Source: Sulfuricurvum sp. 17-40-25 (GTDB lineage: Bacteria; Campylobacterota; Campylobacteria; Campylobacterales; Sulfurimonadaceae). From it: DNA of 64,000 nucleotides. The stretch spans positions 248,001-312,000 of the forward strand of contig NCIJ01000002.1 in the NCBI GenBank assembly GCA_002282015.1. Direction: 5' to 3'. Below, piece by piece: positions 63,763 to 64,000 of the stretch. Each line of letters starts with the position of its first letter. Position 1 is the stretch's first letter. The translations under genes were made by a program, and so were the position numbers. The notes under the pieces were generated by a model, which searched no databases, was not told where the DNA came from, and was given only the letters and a program-made list of their open reading frames with translations.

Positions 63763-63940
63763 CTTTTAAATAGTCCTCAAAAGGAATACTTTTTTCCTCG
63801 CGTGTTTTTGCTAAGAGCTTCAAATCGTCAATATCTTCTTTAGAAACAACTTCTACACCGTCTTTTTTAAAGTGATCTAACAACCACATAAACTTGTCAA
63901 ATATTTGTGGATTTTGAAAATTAAGGGTTAATGATTGCAT
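63752..63940 (-). CDS. Antitoxin-like protein of the broken RelE pair
   Basis: A 62-residue protein from the ATG at 63940 (AGGAG 7 bases before; TATAAT at 63968-63973). It begins MQSLTLNFQNPQIFDKFMWL and ends with the acidic Y-L-K-D-A-H tail. Size and position fit a RelE-type antitoxin. It overlaps the toxin remnant by 11 bp. The antitoxin is intact although its toxin is not, so it may persist as a regulator of the locus or by recent decay. Confidence 0.75.
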   Translation of the reverse strand: MQSLTLNFQNPQIFDKFMWLLDHFKKDGVEVVSKEDIDDLKLLAKTREEKSIPFEDYLKDAH

Positions 63941-64000
63941 TGCATTACTCCTACTATAAGATGAATAATTATAGCATGTATTTATCAAACAGTTTTCCTC

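Overview
This window looks like chromosomal DNA of a free-living, probably sulfur- and hydrogen-oxidising Campylobacterota bacterium (former Epsilonproteobacteria; Sulfuricurvum or Sulfurimonas relatives are the best guess). The evidence is the low GC content and the gene set: LPP20-family lipoproteins, nadE/lpxK/argB/thrC together, separate PycB, FliL, a FlhB C-terminal homologue beside a FliK-like gene, CheV, an SQR-like flavoprotein, a Rieske protein and DsbD. The species call is inference. I saw no rRNA, tRNA, CRISPR array, prophage or intact insertion sequence.

Layout. 1-2.1 kb: remnant of a recombinase-type helix-turn-helix, then a four-gene LPP20-type lipoprotein operon. 2.2-5.2 kb: ycaO and a MATE exporter. 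5.2-5.5 kb: a gap of just over 300 bp holding a 19-codon hydrophobic ORF and a small-RNA-like unit complementary to its start region, a candidate type I toxin-antitoxin locus. 5.5-13.9 kb: housekeeping and orphan genes (ParA-like ATPase, B12-binding radical SAM protein, Rieske protein, chorismate mutase, a dihydroorotase homologue without its metal motif, cytochrome c, lpxB). 13.9-21.1 kb: a thiol-redox and metal region. It has a bufferin-like RiPP operon (repetitive KCG-motif precursor, DUF692, DUF2063, DoxX), then dsbD and a thioredoxin, a DUF255 protein, another thioredoxin and a 47-residue small protein. 21.2-24.4 kb: a PPK2 gene cut by one in-frame stop, and a SulP transporter with a cyclic-nucleotide-binding domain. 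24.4-34.8 kb: thrC, argB, lpxK, a DegT-like protein lacking the PLP lysine, nadE, fliL, acpS, phnA, katG and an SQR-like gene. 34.9-45.7 kb: an rRNA methyltransferase, thiS, a MidA-like methyltransferase, argD, a molybdopterin oxidoreductase, cheV, pycB preceded by a His-triad repeat protein, and ppa. 45.7-54.6 kb: secreted nuclease-like, lysozyme-like and peroxidase genes, a double-receiver diguanylate cyclase, TerB-DnaJ, FliK/FlhB-like genes, a secreted phosphoesterase and an HtrA protease. 54.6-62.8 kb: pirin, rubredoxin, a TetR regulator, PEBP, EamA, Hpt, GIY-YIG, a degenerate GGDEF protein, an aldo/keto reductase with an FmdE-like protein, a second copy of the 47-residue protein and a Cache-like membrane protein. 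62.9-64 kb: an MNT/HEPN module abutting a broken RelE-type pair.

Most notable: the bufferin-like operon with a palindrome over its probable promoter, the candidate type I toxin-antitoxin locus, the His-triad protein before pycB, and several homologues that have lost catalytic residues (dihydroorotase, DegT, GGDEF) or been broken (PPK2, RelE).
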